48,488 nucleotides of DNA, taken from the NCBI GenBank assembly GCA_902511575.1, contig CABXFU010000002.1, positions 153,444 through 201,931 of the forward strand, written 5' to 3'. A program made the position numbers and the translations under genes. Origin of the DNA: an uncultured SAR86 cluster bacterium (GTDB lineage Bacteria > Pseudomonadota > Gammaproteobacteria > Magnimaribacterales > D2472). The notes beneath the pieces were generated by a model. That model worked only from the letters and a program-made list of their open reading frames with translations, was not told where the DNA came from and did not search any database. This document shows positions 9,579 through 19,556 of the stretch, one piece after another (the stretch's first letter is position 1; each line of letters begins with the position of its first letter).

Positions 9579-11228
9579 TCATTTACCAGATCTAGATGCA
9601 TCTCTAATTGATTTAAATTCATTTCCTTCATACCAATTAGGCCATTGTGAGCTATTTGCTAATTCTTTGCTAATATTAAATATCACATCAATTGATTGGT
9701 TGAGACCATCAAGATTCCAAGATTCATCATATTCATCAGCAACACCATGATAAGCATCAAGACGATATTGCTCTTCAATAACAAAACCAGCCTCTTTGCC
9801 GCCATCCACAAGATCAAAACCACCATCAGCATAAAGAACTGGAACTCCCCTTTTTGCAAAACTTATATGATCTGATCTATAAAAATATCCTTTGTCAGGG
9901 TTCGGATCAGGATTTATATATCTACCAGATTTACTCAACTCATCTTCTAATAGATCTTCAAGCTCAGAGGCCCCGTAACCAACCACGACCATGTCGTTCG
10001 TTAAACCAGTTGGCAAAATAGCATCATAGTTAAAACCCGCAACTATATTTGATAAATCAATGGGTGGGTATTTTGCAAAATACTCAGATCCCAACAATCC
10101 AGATTCTTCTAGGGTAACTGCCAGAAACATAATAGATCTATCCGTCTCAATCTCGGAAAATCTTTTAGCGAACTCAAATACAGCTGCTACGCCTGTTGCA
10201 TTGTCAACGGCTCCGTTAGCAATTTTATCATCACCTATTTGAGCGCCTTCCATAAAGCCTAAATGATCCCAATGTGCCATAAATAAAATATATTCGTCTG
10301 GTTGAACTGATCCCTTTTTAACCGCAGCAATATTATGGGATTGAAGATATCTTACTTTGTTATGAATTTCAGAACTAAGGGTTAAACCCCTCAATGGAAA
10401 AGGAGAAAAAGTTTTCTCAAGGGCTATTTCCTTCAAAGATTCATAATTAAAACCCGTAAAGTTAAGCACATCAGTTAAAGTACTATCTCTTATCCAGCCC
10501 TCTAAAATTACTCTGTCTGCACCCAAATCATCTCTCTGCAAATCCAATTGGGGCCCTTGCCAGCTATTTTCAACCACAGACCAAGGGTAAGCAGCAGGCT
10601 CTTCTTCGTGAACAACTATTGCAGCTGCAGCACCTTGGCGAGCAGCTTCTTCAAATTTATAGGTCCATCTTCCGTAATAAGTCATTGATCTGCCATTAAA
10701 AAGTCTTAGTTTTCCGGTTGCAAAACCTGGATCATTTACGAGAATGACTACCGTTTTACCCTTAACATCAATACCCTCATAATCATTCCAATTGTATTCA
10801 GGAGCAACAATTCCATAACCAACAAAGACAACCTCACTATCTCTTATTTTTCTATATTCTCTAGCTTGTTTGGTCCAAAAGACTACCTCATCACCTGTAA
10901 TCATTTTTCGATCATTACCCCTAAAAGATAAAGTTAAATAAGAAGAATCTTTTAAAGTAATTTCTGAAGTCGGCACATCTAAAAAGTAGCTATCATTCAC
11001 AGGATCTAAATTTAAATCTTGAAATGTTTTGGAAATAAAGTTTTTAGTTAATTGACCTCCCTGAGTTCCAGGCGCCCTACCTTCAAATTCATCAGAAGAG
11101 AGAGTTGAAATCCAATATCTCAATCTGCCATCAGTGGTATCGCTTAAAGAATCTGAGCAACTAGTTATAAAAATAAAGATTCCTACAAGAAACACTAAAG
11201 AATGAGTTTTATTAATTTGCATGGTCAT
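9579..11228 (-). CDS. M28-family zinc aminopeptidase, lipoprotein, with PA-like insert
   Basis: 549 residues. The N terminus is a lipoprotein signal with lipobox ITSC (Cys24). A PA-like domain spans about 130-300, with VFVGYGIVAPEYNWNDYEG and the AAARQGAAAAIVV segment. The M28 catalytic domain supplies two-zinc ligands and base: His319 and Asp321 in AHWDHLG, bridging Asp342 in NGAVDNATG, Glu374-Glu375 in TLEESGLLGSEY, an Asp near 402 and a His in YRSDHISF. It should remove N-terminal amino acids from peptides in the periplasm or at the outer membrane. The start MTM at 11228 lacks a clear Shine-Dalgarno; the second Met is equally possible. It is followed 9 bases later by the flavin monooxygenase. 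Confidence 0.9.
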   Translation of the reverse strand: MTMQINKTHSLVFLVGIFIFITSCSDSLSDTTDGRLRYWISTLSSDEFEGRAPGTQGGQLTKNFISKTFQDLNLDPVNDSYFLDVPTSEITLKDSSYLTLSFRGNDRKMITGDEVVFWTKQAREYRKIRDSEVVFVGYGIVAPEYNWNDYEGIDVKGKTVVILVNDPGFATGKLRLFNGRSMTYYGRWTYKFEEAARQGAAAAIVVHEEEPAAYPWSVVENSWQGPQLDLQRDDLGADRVILEGWIRDSTLTDVLNFTGFNYESLKEIALEKTFSPFPLRGLTLSSEIHNKVRYLQSHNIAAVKKGSVQPDEYILFMAHWDHLGFMEGAQIGDDKIANGAVDNATGVAAVFEFAKRFSEIETDRSIMFLAVTLEESGLLGSEYFAKYPPIDLSNIVAGFNYDAILPTGLTNDMVVVGYGASELEDLLEDELSKSGRYINPDPNPDKGYFYRSDHISFAKRGVPVLYADGGFDLVDGGKEAGFVIEEQYRLDAYHGVADEYDESWNLDGLNQSIDVIFNISKELANSSQWPNWYEGNEFKSIRDASRSGK

Positions 11229-11287
11229 ATGTATATTCAGATAACTAAAGTATAAAATATATTTTCAATTCAATGGGATACAGATCA

Positions 11288-14008
11288 ATGAAAATATTCT
11301 TTAATGCTTTAATACTCAATTTTATATTTATTCTTTCAATGCAAGCCTCCTTGCTAGAAGACCTTCCTGAGATTAAATACGAGTCGTTCAAACTTGATAA
11401 CGGCTTAACTGTTGTTGTGCATGAAGATAAAAAAGTTCCTATGGTTGCTGTCAATGTTTGGTATCACGTTGGCTCAAAAAATGAAAAAGCTGGTAAAACT
11501 GGTTTCGCTCATTTGTTTGAGCATTTAATGTTCAATGGGACAGAAAACTATAACAGTGAGTATTTTGAACCTTTTGAAAAAATTGGTTCCACTGATCAAA
11601 ATGGAACTACCAACTCTGATAGAACAAACTACTTTCAAAACGTTCCAACGAATGCATTAGATTTAGCTTTATGGATGGAATCTGATCGCATGGGTCATTT
11701 GCTTGGCGTGGTTGATCAAGAAAAACTAGATGAGCAAAGAGGCGTTGTTCAAAATGAAAAACGCCAAGGCGAAAACCAACCTTATGGCAAAGCATTTACA
11801 AGAATCGCCGAGGCTGCATTTCCAGAAGGACATCCTTACTCATGGTCTGTCATAGGTTCAATGGAAGACCTGGATGCTGCTTCACTTGAAGACGTTCAAG
11901 AATGGTTTAAAACATATTATGGTCCCAATAATGCTGTCTTAGCCTTAGCTGGGGATATTGATTTAGAAACAGCAAAACAAAAGGTTAATGAGTTTTTTGG
12001 AGATATTCCTGCTGGACCTCCTCTTGTCAAACCTGATATTTGGATTGCTAAAAGAGGAGAAGAAAAACGCGACATTATGTTTGATAATGTGCCACAAGCT
12101 CGAATTTATAAAGCTTGGAATGTCCCTCCACGAGATACAGAAGCCGCTGCCCACTTCGATCTTGCATCTAGTGTCCTGGTCGGTGGAAAAAATTCTCCGC
12201 TCTACAAAGAATTAGTTTATGACAAACAAATAGCAACGAATGTATCAGCCTTCTATTACGATAGAGAAATAGCAGGAATGTTCTTTTTGGTAGTTGATGT
12301 GGTTGCGGGTGAAGATCCTGTTGCTGTTGAAAATGCAATGGATGAGGTGATGGATGCATTTATAAGAAAAGGGCCAAATGCAAAATTACTCAAAGCCGAG
12401 AAAACAAAAACTTTGGCTGGATTCATCAGAGGCATTCAACGCATTGGTGGGTTTGGAGGCAAGTCTGATTTACTTGCTACCTGCCAGACTTATACAGGCA
12501 ATCCTGGTTGCTATAGAGAAAATGCAAGATACCTAGATGAAGTAACTCCTGCAAAAATGAAAGCAACGTTTGCAGAGTGGATAGATGACACTCCTTATGT
12601 GCTGACTATTTTGCCAAATGAGAAACTCGGAGTTAACGAGACAGGTGTAGATCGATCTAGCGGCGTACCCTACCCAACAGAAAAAGTTTCATTTAAATTT
12701 CCAACCTTGCAAACAGCAACCTTATCTAATGGTGCAAAGGTCGTGCTAGCTCAACGAACTGGGGTTCCGTTGGTTGAACTAAATTTTCAATTTAGTTTTG
12801 GTTACGCCCAAGAAAATAATAATGAGCTTGGATACACAAACTTCATGATGGACATGTTGAATGAAGGAACTAAGAAATATTCCTCGCTTCAATTTGATGA
12901 GGTTCTGGATTCTCTTGGGTCTAATTTAGGTTTTGGTTCTGGTCTCGATACATCATATGCAACTGTATCAAGCCTAAAAACCAATTTAGAAGAAACCTTA
13001 GATCTAGCTAGAGAGGCGCTAATTCATCCTACTTTTCCACAAAAAGAAATAGATAGAATTAAGAAACAAACTCTTGCATCAATAGTTCAAGAGGAAAATA
13101 GGCCAGCGGCTATTGCATATAGAAATATTGGTAAATTACTCTATGGAGATAATCATCCATATGGCAAACCTCTAACTGGTAGTGGTATTTCAGCAACTAT
13201 ATCTGATATTACACGCGAAGATGTTATCGCAGTCCATAAGAGAGCCATCAATCCAGCCAATCTAACTTTTGCAGTTGCTGGAGATATTAATTTAGACGAG
13301 TTAGTTGAAATGCTCGAAGTGAAATTTGGAAATTGGTCTGGTGACTCTAACCCAGATTTAAAAATACTTAGTAATGTAGCATTGCCAGCCACCAGAACTG
13401 TTTACCTAATTGATAAACCAAATGCACAGCAATCATATATTGTTGCTGGACAATTATTGCCGCCTTCTGCGACTGATGAAGAGATAAAAATTAGCTACAT
13501 GAACTATGCCATCGGTGGAAGTTTTACTGCAAGGCTTAATATGAATCTTCGCGAAGATAAAAGCTGGTCTTATGGAGTGAGAACTAGACTATCAGATGCT
13601 AAAGGCCAAAGAGCCATGCTGGTAACGGCGCCTGTTCAAACTGATAAAACATCCGAATCTATTACTGAAATAGTAAATGAATATGCGGCCTATTTAAGCA
13701 CATCACAAACGACTGAAGATGAGCTGGCGAAAGGCAAAGCCTCAAAAACATTAAGGCTTCCAGGTCAATTTGAAACCCTTGGTGCACTCAAAGGCGGAGT
13801 GTCCGATATTGTGACTTATGACAGAGATCTAGATTATTTAAATGAATTGCCGCAATTACTAGACGAGCCATCACTGGAGGATGTTCATGCCATGGCACAA
13901 AAGTATATTAAACCTGATCAATGGACGTGGTTAATTGTTGGTGACCTAAGCAAAATTGAAGGACCAATTAGGAAGCTAAATCTTGGTCCTGTTGAGGTAT
14001 TAGATTAA
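11288..14008 (+). CDS. M16-family zinc peptidase (two pitrilysin-like halves), exported
   Basis: 906 residues from the chosen ATG at 11288, which begins a clean signal peptide (MKIFFNALILNFIFILSMQA); an in-frame ATG 15 bases earlier (11273) would add five polar residues. The first half carries the inverted zinc motif His75-Leu-Phe-Glu78-His79 and the EKRQGENQPYG region. The second half lacks that motif, as is normal for the non-catalytic half of two-domain M16 enzymes. Such proteins enclose and degrade peptides in the periplasm. The next gene, a P450, starts on the last base of this stop codon (TAATG), so the two are translationally coupled. Confidence 0.92.
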   Translation: MKIFFNALILNFIFILSMQASLLEDLPEIKYESFKLDNGLTVVVHEDKKVPMVAVNVWYHVGSKNEKAGKTGFAHLFEHLMFNGTENYNSEYFEPFEKIGSTDQNGTTNSDRTNYFQNVPTNALDLALWMESDRMGHLLGVVDQEKLDEQRGVVQNEKRQGENQPYGKAFTRIAEAAFPEGHPYSWSVIGSMEDLDAASLEDVQEWFKTYYGPNNAVLALAGDIDLETAKQKVNEFFGDIPAGPPLVKPDIWIAKRGEEKRDIMFDNVPQARIYKAWNVPPRDTEAAAHFDLASSVLVGGKNSPLYKELVYDKQIATNVSAFYYDREIAGMFFLVVDVVAGEDPVAVENAMDEVMDAFIRKGPNAKLLKAEKTKTLAGFIRGIQRIGGFGGKSDLLATCQTYTGNPGCYRENARYLDEVTPAKMKATFAEWIDDTPYVLTILPNEKLGVNETGVDRSSGVPYPTEKVSFKFPTLQTATLSNGAKVVLAQRTGVPLVELNFQFSFGYAQENNNELGYTNFMMDMLNEGTKKYSSLQFDEVLDSLGSNLGFGSGLDTSYATVSSLKTNLEETLDLAREALIHPTFPQKEIDRIKKQTLASIVQEENRPAAIAYRNIGKLLYGDNHPYGKPLTGSGISATISDITREDVIAVHKRAINPANLTFAVAGDINLDELVEMLEVKFGNWSGDSNPDLKILSNVALPATRTVYLIDKPNAQQSYIVAGQLLPPSATDEEIKISYMNYAIGGSFTARLNMNLREDKSWSYGVRTRLSDAKGQRAMLVTAPVQTDKTSESITEIVNEYAAYLSTSQTTEDELAKGKASKTLRLPGQFETLGALKGGVSDIVTYDRDLDYLNELPQLLDEPSLEDVHAMAQKYIKPDQWTWLIVGDLSKIEGPIRKLNLGPVEVLD

Positions 14009-15360
14009 TGAGTGAACCTATATCTATAAGCAATGCAATTGCTAAAAAAACCTTCAGTTCAAATGCTCATCCACCTATTAATAACTTTAAATCAGATGTT
14101 AATTTCACTGATCTAGATGTTTTTACACAAGGACAACCGTTTGATCACTTCAAAAAAATGCGAGAAGAAGCACCTGTTTTTTTACATCCTCCATTTTTAA
14201 ATGATCCAGAACCTGGCTTTTGGTCATTAACTCGTCATGAAGACATTTTAAAGGTCTCATCTAATCCTAAGATCTTCTCATCCCAAGCAGGTACTGGCAC
14301 CATGATTACTCTTGGTAGTGAAGAAAGAAGACATCCTAAATTGTGGCGATCAGCGGTTGATCACATGTTAAATCTAGATGGCGATATGCATATCAATCTA
14401 AGGCGTGAGCACATGCCCTTCTTTAAGCCAGATTATGTATCCAATTTAAGAATCAAAGTTAAAGCCAAGGTAACAGATTTATTGGATGCTATTAACACAA
14501 AAGAAGACTGTAATTTTGTGACTGCTTTTTCACAACAACTTCCCATTTTTACCTTGTCTGAAATTCTTGGCATACCTGAGGCTGATCGACAAAAATTAGT
14601 CACCTGGATGGAATTTCTTGAACTGGCCCAATACATTCAAGTTGAGCAACTCAAAAAAGAATTTGATGCCGAACAGTCTAACGAACCGGTGAATACCGAA
14701 ATGATCGATATGTTCAATGCCATGGTCGATGAAATGTTTGAATATGGCAGAGATATATTGAATGCTAAAAGAAAAGATCCTGCCGATGATTTACTTTCTG
14801 CAATTGCCAATGCAGAGTTAGAGGGTCATCAATTAAGTCCTGAGTTCCTTGATGGTTCTTGGCTGCTGATCATTTTTGCCGGCAATGATACAACGCGTAA
14901 TACTCTTAGCGGAGCCATTAAGCTGCTAACTGAAAATCCTGATCAAAAACAAAAACTTATAGACAACCCAGACCTCATGCCTAATTTCTTGCAAGAATGT
15001 ATTAGGATGATCTCACCAGTCATGCATATGCGCAGAACCACAACATGTGAAACTGAAGTTGGTGGCCAGCTGATGGGTCCAAATGAAAAAATTGTCATGT
15101 GGTATGGAGCTGCAAATAGGGATCCATCAATCTTTCCTAATCCCGATCAATTTGACATTGCAAGAGCTAATGCAGATAAACATTTAGCATTTGGTATTGG
15201 CAGGCATACTTGCATTGGAAAACCTGTTGCTTTGATGCAACTAGAAGAATCCTACAAACAAATTCTGACACGTTTTCCAAATATTCATATGAGTGGAAAT
15301 TGGAAAGTTGCACCAAACAACTTTGTGCATGCCATACAAGAAATGCCCGTTAAATTTTAA
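14008..15360 (+). CDS. cytochrome P450
   Basis: 450 residues, soluble bacterial type. The I helix has A291-G-N-D294-T-T, the K helix Glu330-Cys-Ile-Arg333, and the haem loop FGIGRHTCIG with the ligand Cys402. The sequence around MRRTTTCETEVGGQ and the length resemble bacterial P450s acting on steroids or branched fatty acids (CYP124/125/142-like), but that is only an impression. Ferredoxin and reductase partners are not encoded next to it. It overlaps the M16 gene by one base and ends one base short of the end of the convergent ABC-F gene. Confidence 0.94.
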   Translation: MSEPISISNAIAKKTFSSNAHPPINNFKSDVNFTDLDVFTQGQPFDHFKKMREEAPVFLHPPFLNDPEPGFWSLTRHEDILKVSSNPKIFSSQAGTGTMITLGSEERRHPKLWRSAVDHMLNLDGDMHINLRREHMPFFKPDYVSNLRIKVKAKVTDLLDAINTKEDCNFVTAFSQQLPIFTLSEILGIPEADRQKLVTWMEFLELAQYIQVEQLKKEFDAEQSNEPVNTEMIDMFNAMVDEMFEYGRDILNAKRKDPADDLLSAIANAELEGHQLSPEFLDGSWLLIIFAGNDTTRNTLSGAIKLLTENPDQKQKLIDNPDLMPNFLQECIRMISPVMHMRRTTTCETEVGGQLMGPNEKIVMWYGAANRDPSIFPNPDQFDIARANADKHLAFGIGRHTCIGKPVALMQLEESYKQILTRFPNIHMSGNWKVAPNNFVHAIQEMPVKF

Positions 15361-15361
15361 A

Positions 15362-17233
15362 TTAACTGCTACCTTCTAGCTGCTCATTTAAATTTAACCA
15401 AATCTGTTCCACCTCTTCTATTTCAGCTTTAAGCTCGGTTTGATTTCTAATAAGGTCATGCAGATCATCTTGAAAGTCACCATCATAGGTCTCGGGTGAT
15501 TGCAGGATTCCTTCAACACCGGCTATTTTTTCCTGCAATCGTTTTAATCTTTTCTCTGCAGAATGGATTTCAGTTTTAAGTTGTTTAATCTTTTTTTGTT
15601 CAAGTTGTCTTTGAGCGCCAGGTGATTGCTCTTTGGTATTAGAGGATTTACGAGGGTGAGATTTATTTAAATTTTTTAAGATTCTTAGACTGTAGTCATT
15701 TAAATCACCATCAAACTCTCCAATCGACCCATCCTCAACCAGCAAAAATTGGTCCACATTATTGGCAAGCAAATGTCTGTCATGTGAAATGAGTAATATA
15801 GCGCCACCAAAGGATTGCAAGGCCATGGTGAGAGCTTGTCTCATTTCCATATCTAAATGATTGGTGGGCTCATCCATCAACAGCAAATTAGGTTTTTGAT
15901 AAGCAATAATAGCCAGTGCCAACCTTGCCTTTTCACCACCTGAAAATAATTTTATTGGATCTTTGACTTTGTCATTCTTAAAATCATAGCCGCCCAAATA
16001 AGTTCTAACTTGCTGCTCTGTTTTTTCAGGATCAAGTTGTTGTATACATTGATAGGCTGTTTTGGATAAATCTAAATCATCTACTTGATGTTGAGAAAAA
16101 TAACCTAGCTTCAAATTACCGCCTTCAAACCTATGTCCATCAATCAGAGGAATGCTAGCAACCAAACTTTTCATTAGCGTTGATTTACCTGCGCCATTAG
16201 GTCCCAGCAGTCCTATTCTATCGCCAGGATGTAAACTGAGATTGATATTCTCCAGAACAGCTGATGAATAGCCAAGGGTAGCTCCATCTAGTGTAAGCAA
16301 TGGATCTGATATCTTATCCGACTGAGGAATACTGAAATGAAAAGGTGAATCCACATGAGCAGGTGCAATTACTTCCATCCGCTCTAGAGCCTTAACTCTA
16401 CTCTGTGCTTGTCGGGCTTTGGTAGCCTTGGCTTTAAAACGCCTCACAAAGTCTTGCATGTGAGCAATCTCTCTTTGTTGCTTCTTAAATGTTGCAGCCT
16501 GCTCAGCCAATCGCAAAGCTTTAACCTCCTCGAATTGTGAATAGTTGCCTGTATAAAGCTCAATTGACTGACGATAGATATGTGCGATGGTATTGACACA
16601 TTCATCGAGAAACTCTCTGTCATGCGAAATAAGTATGAGGGCTCCTTTAAATGATTTGATCCAATCTGCTAACCAGACTATTGCATCTAAATCCAAGTGA
16701 TTGGTTGGTTCATCAAGCAAGAGTAAATCTGATGGCTGCATCAAGGTTCTTGCTAAATTGAGTCGAACGCGCCACCCACCTGAAAAATCTTTAACAGTTT
16801 TTTTTAAATCTTCTTGCGAGAACCCAAGCCCTATCATGAGTTGCTCAGCTTTGGATAAAGCTGCATGACCATCCATAGAATTGAAAATTGCATGAAGCTC
16901 ACCTAGCTCATCAAAGCGTTCATTTTCTTCAGCCGATCTAATTTTTTGTTGTGTTTCAATGAGTTGTTTGTCGCCCTCTAAGACATATTGAACCGCCACT
17001 TCATCGGTTCCTGGAACTTCTTGAGCAAGATAGGAAATTCTTAAATCATGAGGATAATCCAGATACCCTTCTTCGACATCTAATTCACCGGTAATCATTT
17101 TAAACAAACTTGTTTTCCCAGCTCCATTGGCACCAATTAAGCCAACTTTCTTATCTCGATGAATCACAAATGATGCATCTTCAAATAAAAGATTGGGGCC
17201 TCTGCGCAGAGCTAGATTTGTAAATGAAAGCAT
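15362..17233 (-). CDS. yheS: ABC-F ATPase, YheS-like
   Basis: 623 residues with two ABC cassettes and no membrane helices. Cassette 1 has Walker A GANGAGKT, signature FSGGWR and LLLLDEPTNHLD. Cassette 2 has GPNGAGKS, FSGGEKARL and LLLMDEPTNHLD. Between them is the ABC-F linker with a KATKARQAQSRVKALERME stretch, and the end is a charged coiled coil. Length, linker and C-terminal extension all fit the YheS branch (E. coli YheS is about 637 residues). ABC-F proteins bind the ribosomal E site and ease stalled translation. The gene is single on its strand. Confidence 0.94.
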   Translation of the reverse strand: MLSFTNLALRRGPNLLFEDASFVIHRDKKVGLIGANGAGKTSLFKMITGELDVEEGYLDYPHDLRISYLAQEVPGTDEVAVQYVLEGDKQLIETQQKIRSAEENERFDELGELHAIFNSMDGHAALSKAEQLMIGLGFSQEDLKKTVKDFSGGWRVRLNLARTLMQPSDLLLLDEPTNHLDLDAIVWLADWIKSFKGALILISHDREFLDECVNTIAHIYRQSIELYTGNYSQFEEVKALRLAEQAATFKKQQREIAHMQDFVRRFKAKATKARQAQSRVKALERMEVIAPAHVDSPFHFSIPQSDKISDPLLTLDGATLGYSSAVLENINLSLHPGDRIGLLGPNGAGKSTLMKSLVASIPLIDGHRFEGGNLKLGYFSQHQVDDLDLSKTAYQCIQQLDPEKTEQQVRTYLGGYDFKNDKVKDPIKLFSGGEKARLALAIIAYQKPNLLLMDEPTNHLDMEMRQALTMALQSFGGAILLISHDRHLLANNVDQFLLVEDGSIGEFDGDLNDYSLRILKNLNKSHPRKSSNTKEQSPGAQRQLEQKKIKQLKTEIHSAEKRLKRLQEKIAGVEGILQSPETYDGDFQDDLHDLIRNQTELKAEIEEVEQIWLNLNEQLEGSS

Positions 17234-17312
17234 CTATGGTGTCTTAAAAAAATGTAAGTGTAACAAATACTCTTGCTCTTTTATTAACACAACATTCATA
17301 TAAAATACTCAC

Positions 17313-17750
17313 ATGTCAAAATCTATCTGGTTTCAACCTCTTTCCATTGAAGAGTTTAAAGATTCATCCATCAACATGGACAAACACCTTGGTATAGAAA
17401 TTGTAGAAATTGGTGATGATTTTATTGTTGGCAGAATGCCAGTGATCGAAAAAACCAAACAGCCATACGGAATTCTTCATGGAGGTGCATCCTGCGTTCT
17501 CGCTGAAAGCGTTGGCAGCACAGCTGCAGCACTTTCAATGGACAACACCAAAAAATACCCTGTTGGCATTGAGATCAATGCGAATCATATCTCCTCACCA
17601 ACCGATGGCTATGTTTACGCTAAAGCTACTCCAGTGCACATAGGTGGATCAACTTCAGTGTGGAATATTGACATCACTAACGATGCTGGTAAACGCGTGG
17701 CTTTTTCTAGATTTACTGCCATGCATAAAAACCATCCTGAGACTAAATAG
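17313..17750 (+). CDS. hotdog-fold acyl-CoA thioesterase (PaaI/MenI-like)
   Basis: 145 residues with the hotdog thioesterase motif ILHGGASCVLAES; His56-Gly-Gly and the catalytic Glu65 are in place. It closely resembles YdiI/MenI and EntH, which hydrolyse aromatic or long-chain acyl-CoA esters; since no menaquinone genes are in view, the substrate is left open. It starts at ATG 17313, about 80 bases from the divergent ABC-F gene, and is followed 35 bases later by the sterol-desaturase-like gene on the same strand. Confidence 0.9.
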   Translation: MSKSIWFQPLSIEEFKDSSINMDKHLGIEIVEIGDDFIVGRMPVIEKTKQPYGILHGGASCVLAESVGSTAAALSMDNTKKYPVGIEINANHISSPTDGYVYAKATPVHIGGSTSVWNIDITNDAGKRVAFSRFTAMHKNHPETK

Positions 17751-17785
17751 ATTACTTTTAAGCATCCTAGTTCTATAATTTAGGA

Positions 17786-19006
17786 ATGGATTACGTACCC
17801 TACGCAGTGCCATTTTTTTTGCTTGCCATTTTAATTGAGCTTGCCTACGGCATTATCAAAAAAAATAATACCTATCGACTCAATGACGCTATCAGCAGCC
17901 TTTTTATGGGTTCGCTTCGCTCTGCAAATAAACTCATTATTATTAGTTTTGGCGGCTATATCTTTTATCTGATTGAAACCCATAACGGCCTATGGCGAAT
18001 GGATGCAAGTTCACCTCTGGTATGGATATTTGCCTTTGTTGTTTATGATTTCTTTTATTACTGGTTTCATCGCATGAGTCATGAAAGACAATTGTTTTGG
18101 GCATCTCATGTAGCGCACCATCAAAGCGAAGATTACAACTTGAGCACTGCCTTAAGGCAAACTGGAACTGGGGCTTTTGTAACTTGGGTCTTTTTTATCC
18201 CAGTGTTTTTAATCGGCGTGCCCTCTTATGTTTTTGTCAGTGTTGCTTCAGTCAATCTTATCTATCAATTCTGGGTCCACAGTGAACATATTCCTAAGCT
18301 CGGCTGGTATGAGAAATTCTTTGTGACCGCATCAAATCACCGAGTACATCATGCGCAAAATGAAAACTACATTGATAAAAACTATGGGGGAGTCTTTATT
18401 ATCTGGGACCGAATGTTTGGTACCTATAAAGAGGAAGAAGATCATGAAACTCCTATCTACGGCATCAGAAGCAAAATTAATACCTTTAATCCTATATGGG
18501 CGAATCTTCACATCTACGTAAAAATGGCAAAAGATATTTGGCATGCACAAAGCTGGAAAGAAAAATTCTTTGTGCCCTTTGCAAGAACGGGTTGGCAACC
18601 TGCTTCATTATCTATCCCAGCAGACAAAAATGACTTTGATCCAACTACATTTAAAAAATATAATCCTGAGGTTCCAGCCACGATTAAATTCTATGCATTC
18701 ATACAGTTTTTCACGTTAAGCCTGGTGGGGTTAGTGTTATTGGAAAGTGGAACACTAAATTATCAACAGCTTTGGGTTACCATCAGCATGATGGCATTTA
18801 CCATGTACTGCACTTCACTTTGGCTAGATGGCAAAGAAGGCTTTACTATGGAAATCGCCCGACTAGTCTTGTGCTTAGCTCTTGGTGTCTATGCTTATAT
18901 AGAAATGAGCATTGCTGCAGTGGCAGTGAGCTTAATGATTTACTCAATCCTAAATATACTAGCGCTACCTTGGATAAATAGGCCTCAAGTTATCCCTGAG
19001 GCCTAA
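17786..19006 (+). CDS. sterol desaturase / fatty acid hydroxylase superfamily membrane protein
   Basis: 406 residues with several membrane helices at both ends and the di-iron histidine boxes of the superfamily: HRMSH at 95-99, HVAHH at 108-112 and HRVHH at 185-189. These enzymes use a membrane di-iron centre and O2 to hydroxylate or desaturate lipids; the spacing resembles alkylglycerol-monooxygenase-like members. A hydrophobic C-terminal region of about 120 residues is added beyond the core. With the P450, flavin monooxygenase and thioesterase nearby, lipid modification is a sensible guess. The gene ends in a strong inverted repeat that overlaps its stop codon. Confidence 0.9.
   Translation: MDYVPYAVPFFLLAILIELAYGIIKKNNTYRLNDAISSLFMGSLRSANKLIIISFGGYIFYLIETHNGLWRMDASSPLVWIFAFVVYDFFYYWFHRMSHERQLFWASHVAHHQSEDYNLSTALRQTGTGAFVTWVFFIPVFLIGVPSYVFVSVASVNLIYQFWVHSEHIPKLGWYEKFFVTASNHRVHHAQNENYIDKNYGGVFIIWDRMFGTYKEEEDHETPIYGIRSKINTFNPIWANLHIYVKMAKDIWHAQSWKEKFFVPFARTGWQPASLSIPADKNDFDPTTFKKYNPEVPATIKFYAFIQFFTLSLVGLVLLESGTLNYQQLWVTISMMAFTMYCTSLWLDGKEGFTMEIARLVLCLALGVYAYIEMSIAAVAVSLMIYSILNILALPWINRPQVIPEA
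18979..19005. terminator. inverted repeat between convergent genes, probable terminator
   Basis: A perfect 9-base stem TAGGCCTCA / TGAGGCCTA with a 9-base loop sits at the end of the desaturase-like gene, 11 bases from the stop of the convergent gene. On the minus strand it is followed by TTTATCC; on the plus strand no T run follows. It probably ends minus-strand transcription and may help in both directions. Confidence 0.5.
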
Positions 19007-19015
19007 TAGCTTTAA

Positions 19016-19498
19016 CTAGTTGTCAAAGTCTGTCGCAACCGTAATGTGAACTCCACCAAATTGAGCTGGTGAATAATGCGATGTTTTTACAACCCACTTA
19101 CCTTCTTCTTTCACCCAATTTTGACTAACTCTGGTTCTATAATCTGATGAAATGGAACCATTTTGAGCAATGCCCTCATAGTAAAACCTTACATAGACAA
19201 CCCCATCAGAGATCTGACTAAACTCAGGATAGTAAGTGTTCAAAGAGCCTAACTGACCGCTTGCTCCCCATTGAGCAGCTGTTGTTTTAGCTAAACCTTT
19301 ATGAAAGCTACCATCAGAATTGGTATTAAATGTGCCTGAAGCACTTTCCATTGCGGCCACGGTATCCCAATCTTGTTCAGACCTTGCATTAAAGTATTCT
19401 GCAAACGCTTTAGCAACTTCTTGCTCAGCCTTAGTATGGTTATCTGCTTGGATAGATGCCATAAAAAATAGGCACATAAATATTGATAAATTACGCAT
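19016..19498 (-). CDS. secreted SnoaL/NTF2-like protein
   Basis: 160 residues with a signal peptide (MRNLSIFMCLFFMASIQA). The mature part has the cone-like NTF2 pattern: helix AKAFAEYFNARSEQDWDTVAAME, a central strand region, and the closing strands RVSQNWVKEEGKWVVKTSHYSP. It resembles DUF4440/SnoaL-like proteins, which range from hydrolases to ligand carriers; no catalytic residues can be named. A good Shine-Dalgarno (AAGGAG) precedes the ATG at 19498. It stands alone, convergent with the desaturase-like gene. Confidence 0.75.
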   Translation of the reverse strand: MRNLSIFMCLFFMASIQADNHTKAEQEVAKAFAEYFNARSEQDWDTVAAMESASGTFNTNSDGSFHKGLAKTTAAQWGASGQLGSLNTYYPEFSQISDGVVYVRFYYEGIAQNGSISSDYRTRVSQNWVKEEGKWVVKTSHYSPAQFGGVHITVATDFDN

Positions 19499-19556
19499 TG
19501 TTTCTCCTTGTTAAAAAATTAATGGTAACACCAAGAATATGAAAAAAAATTATTAA

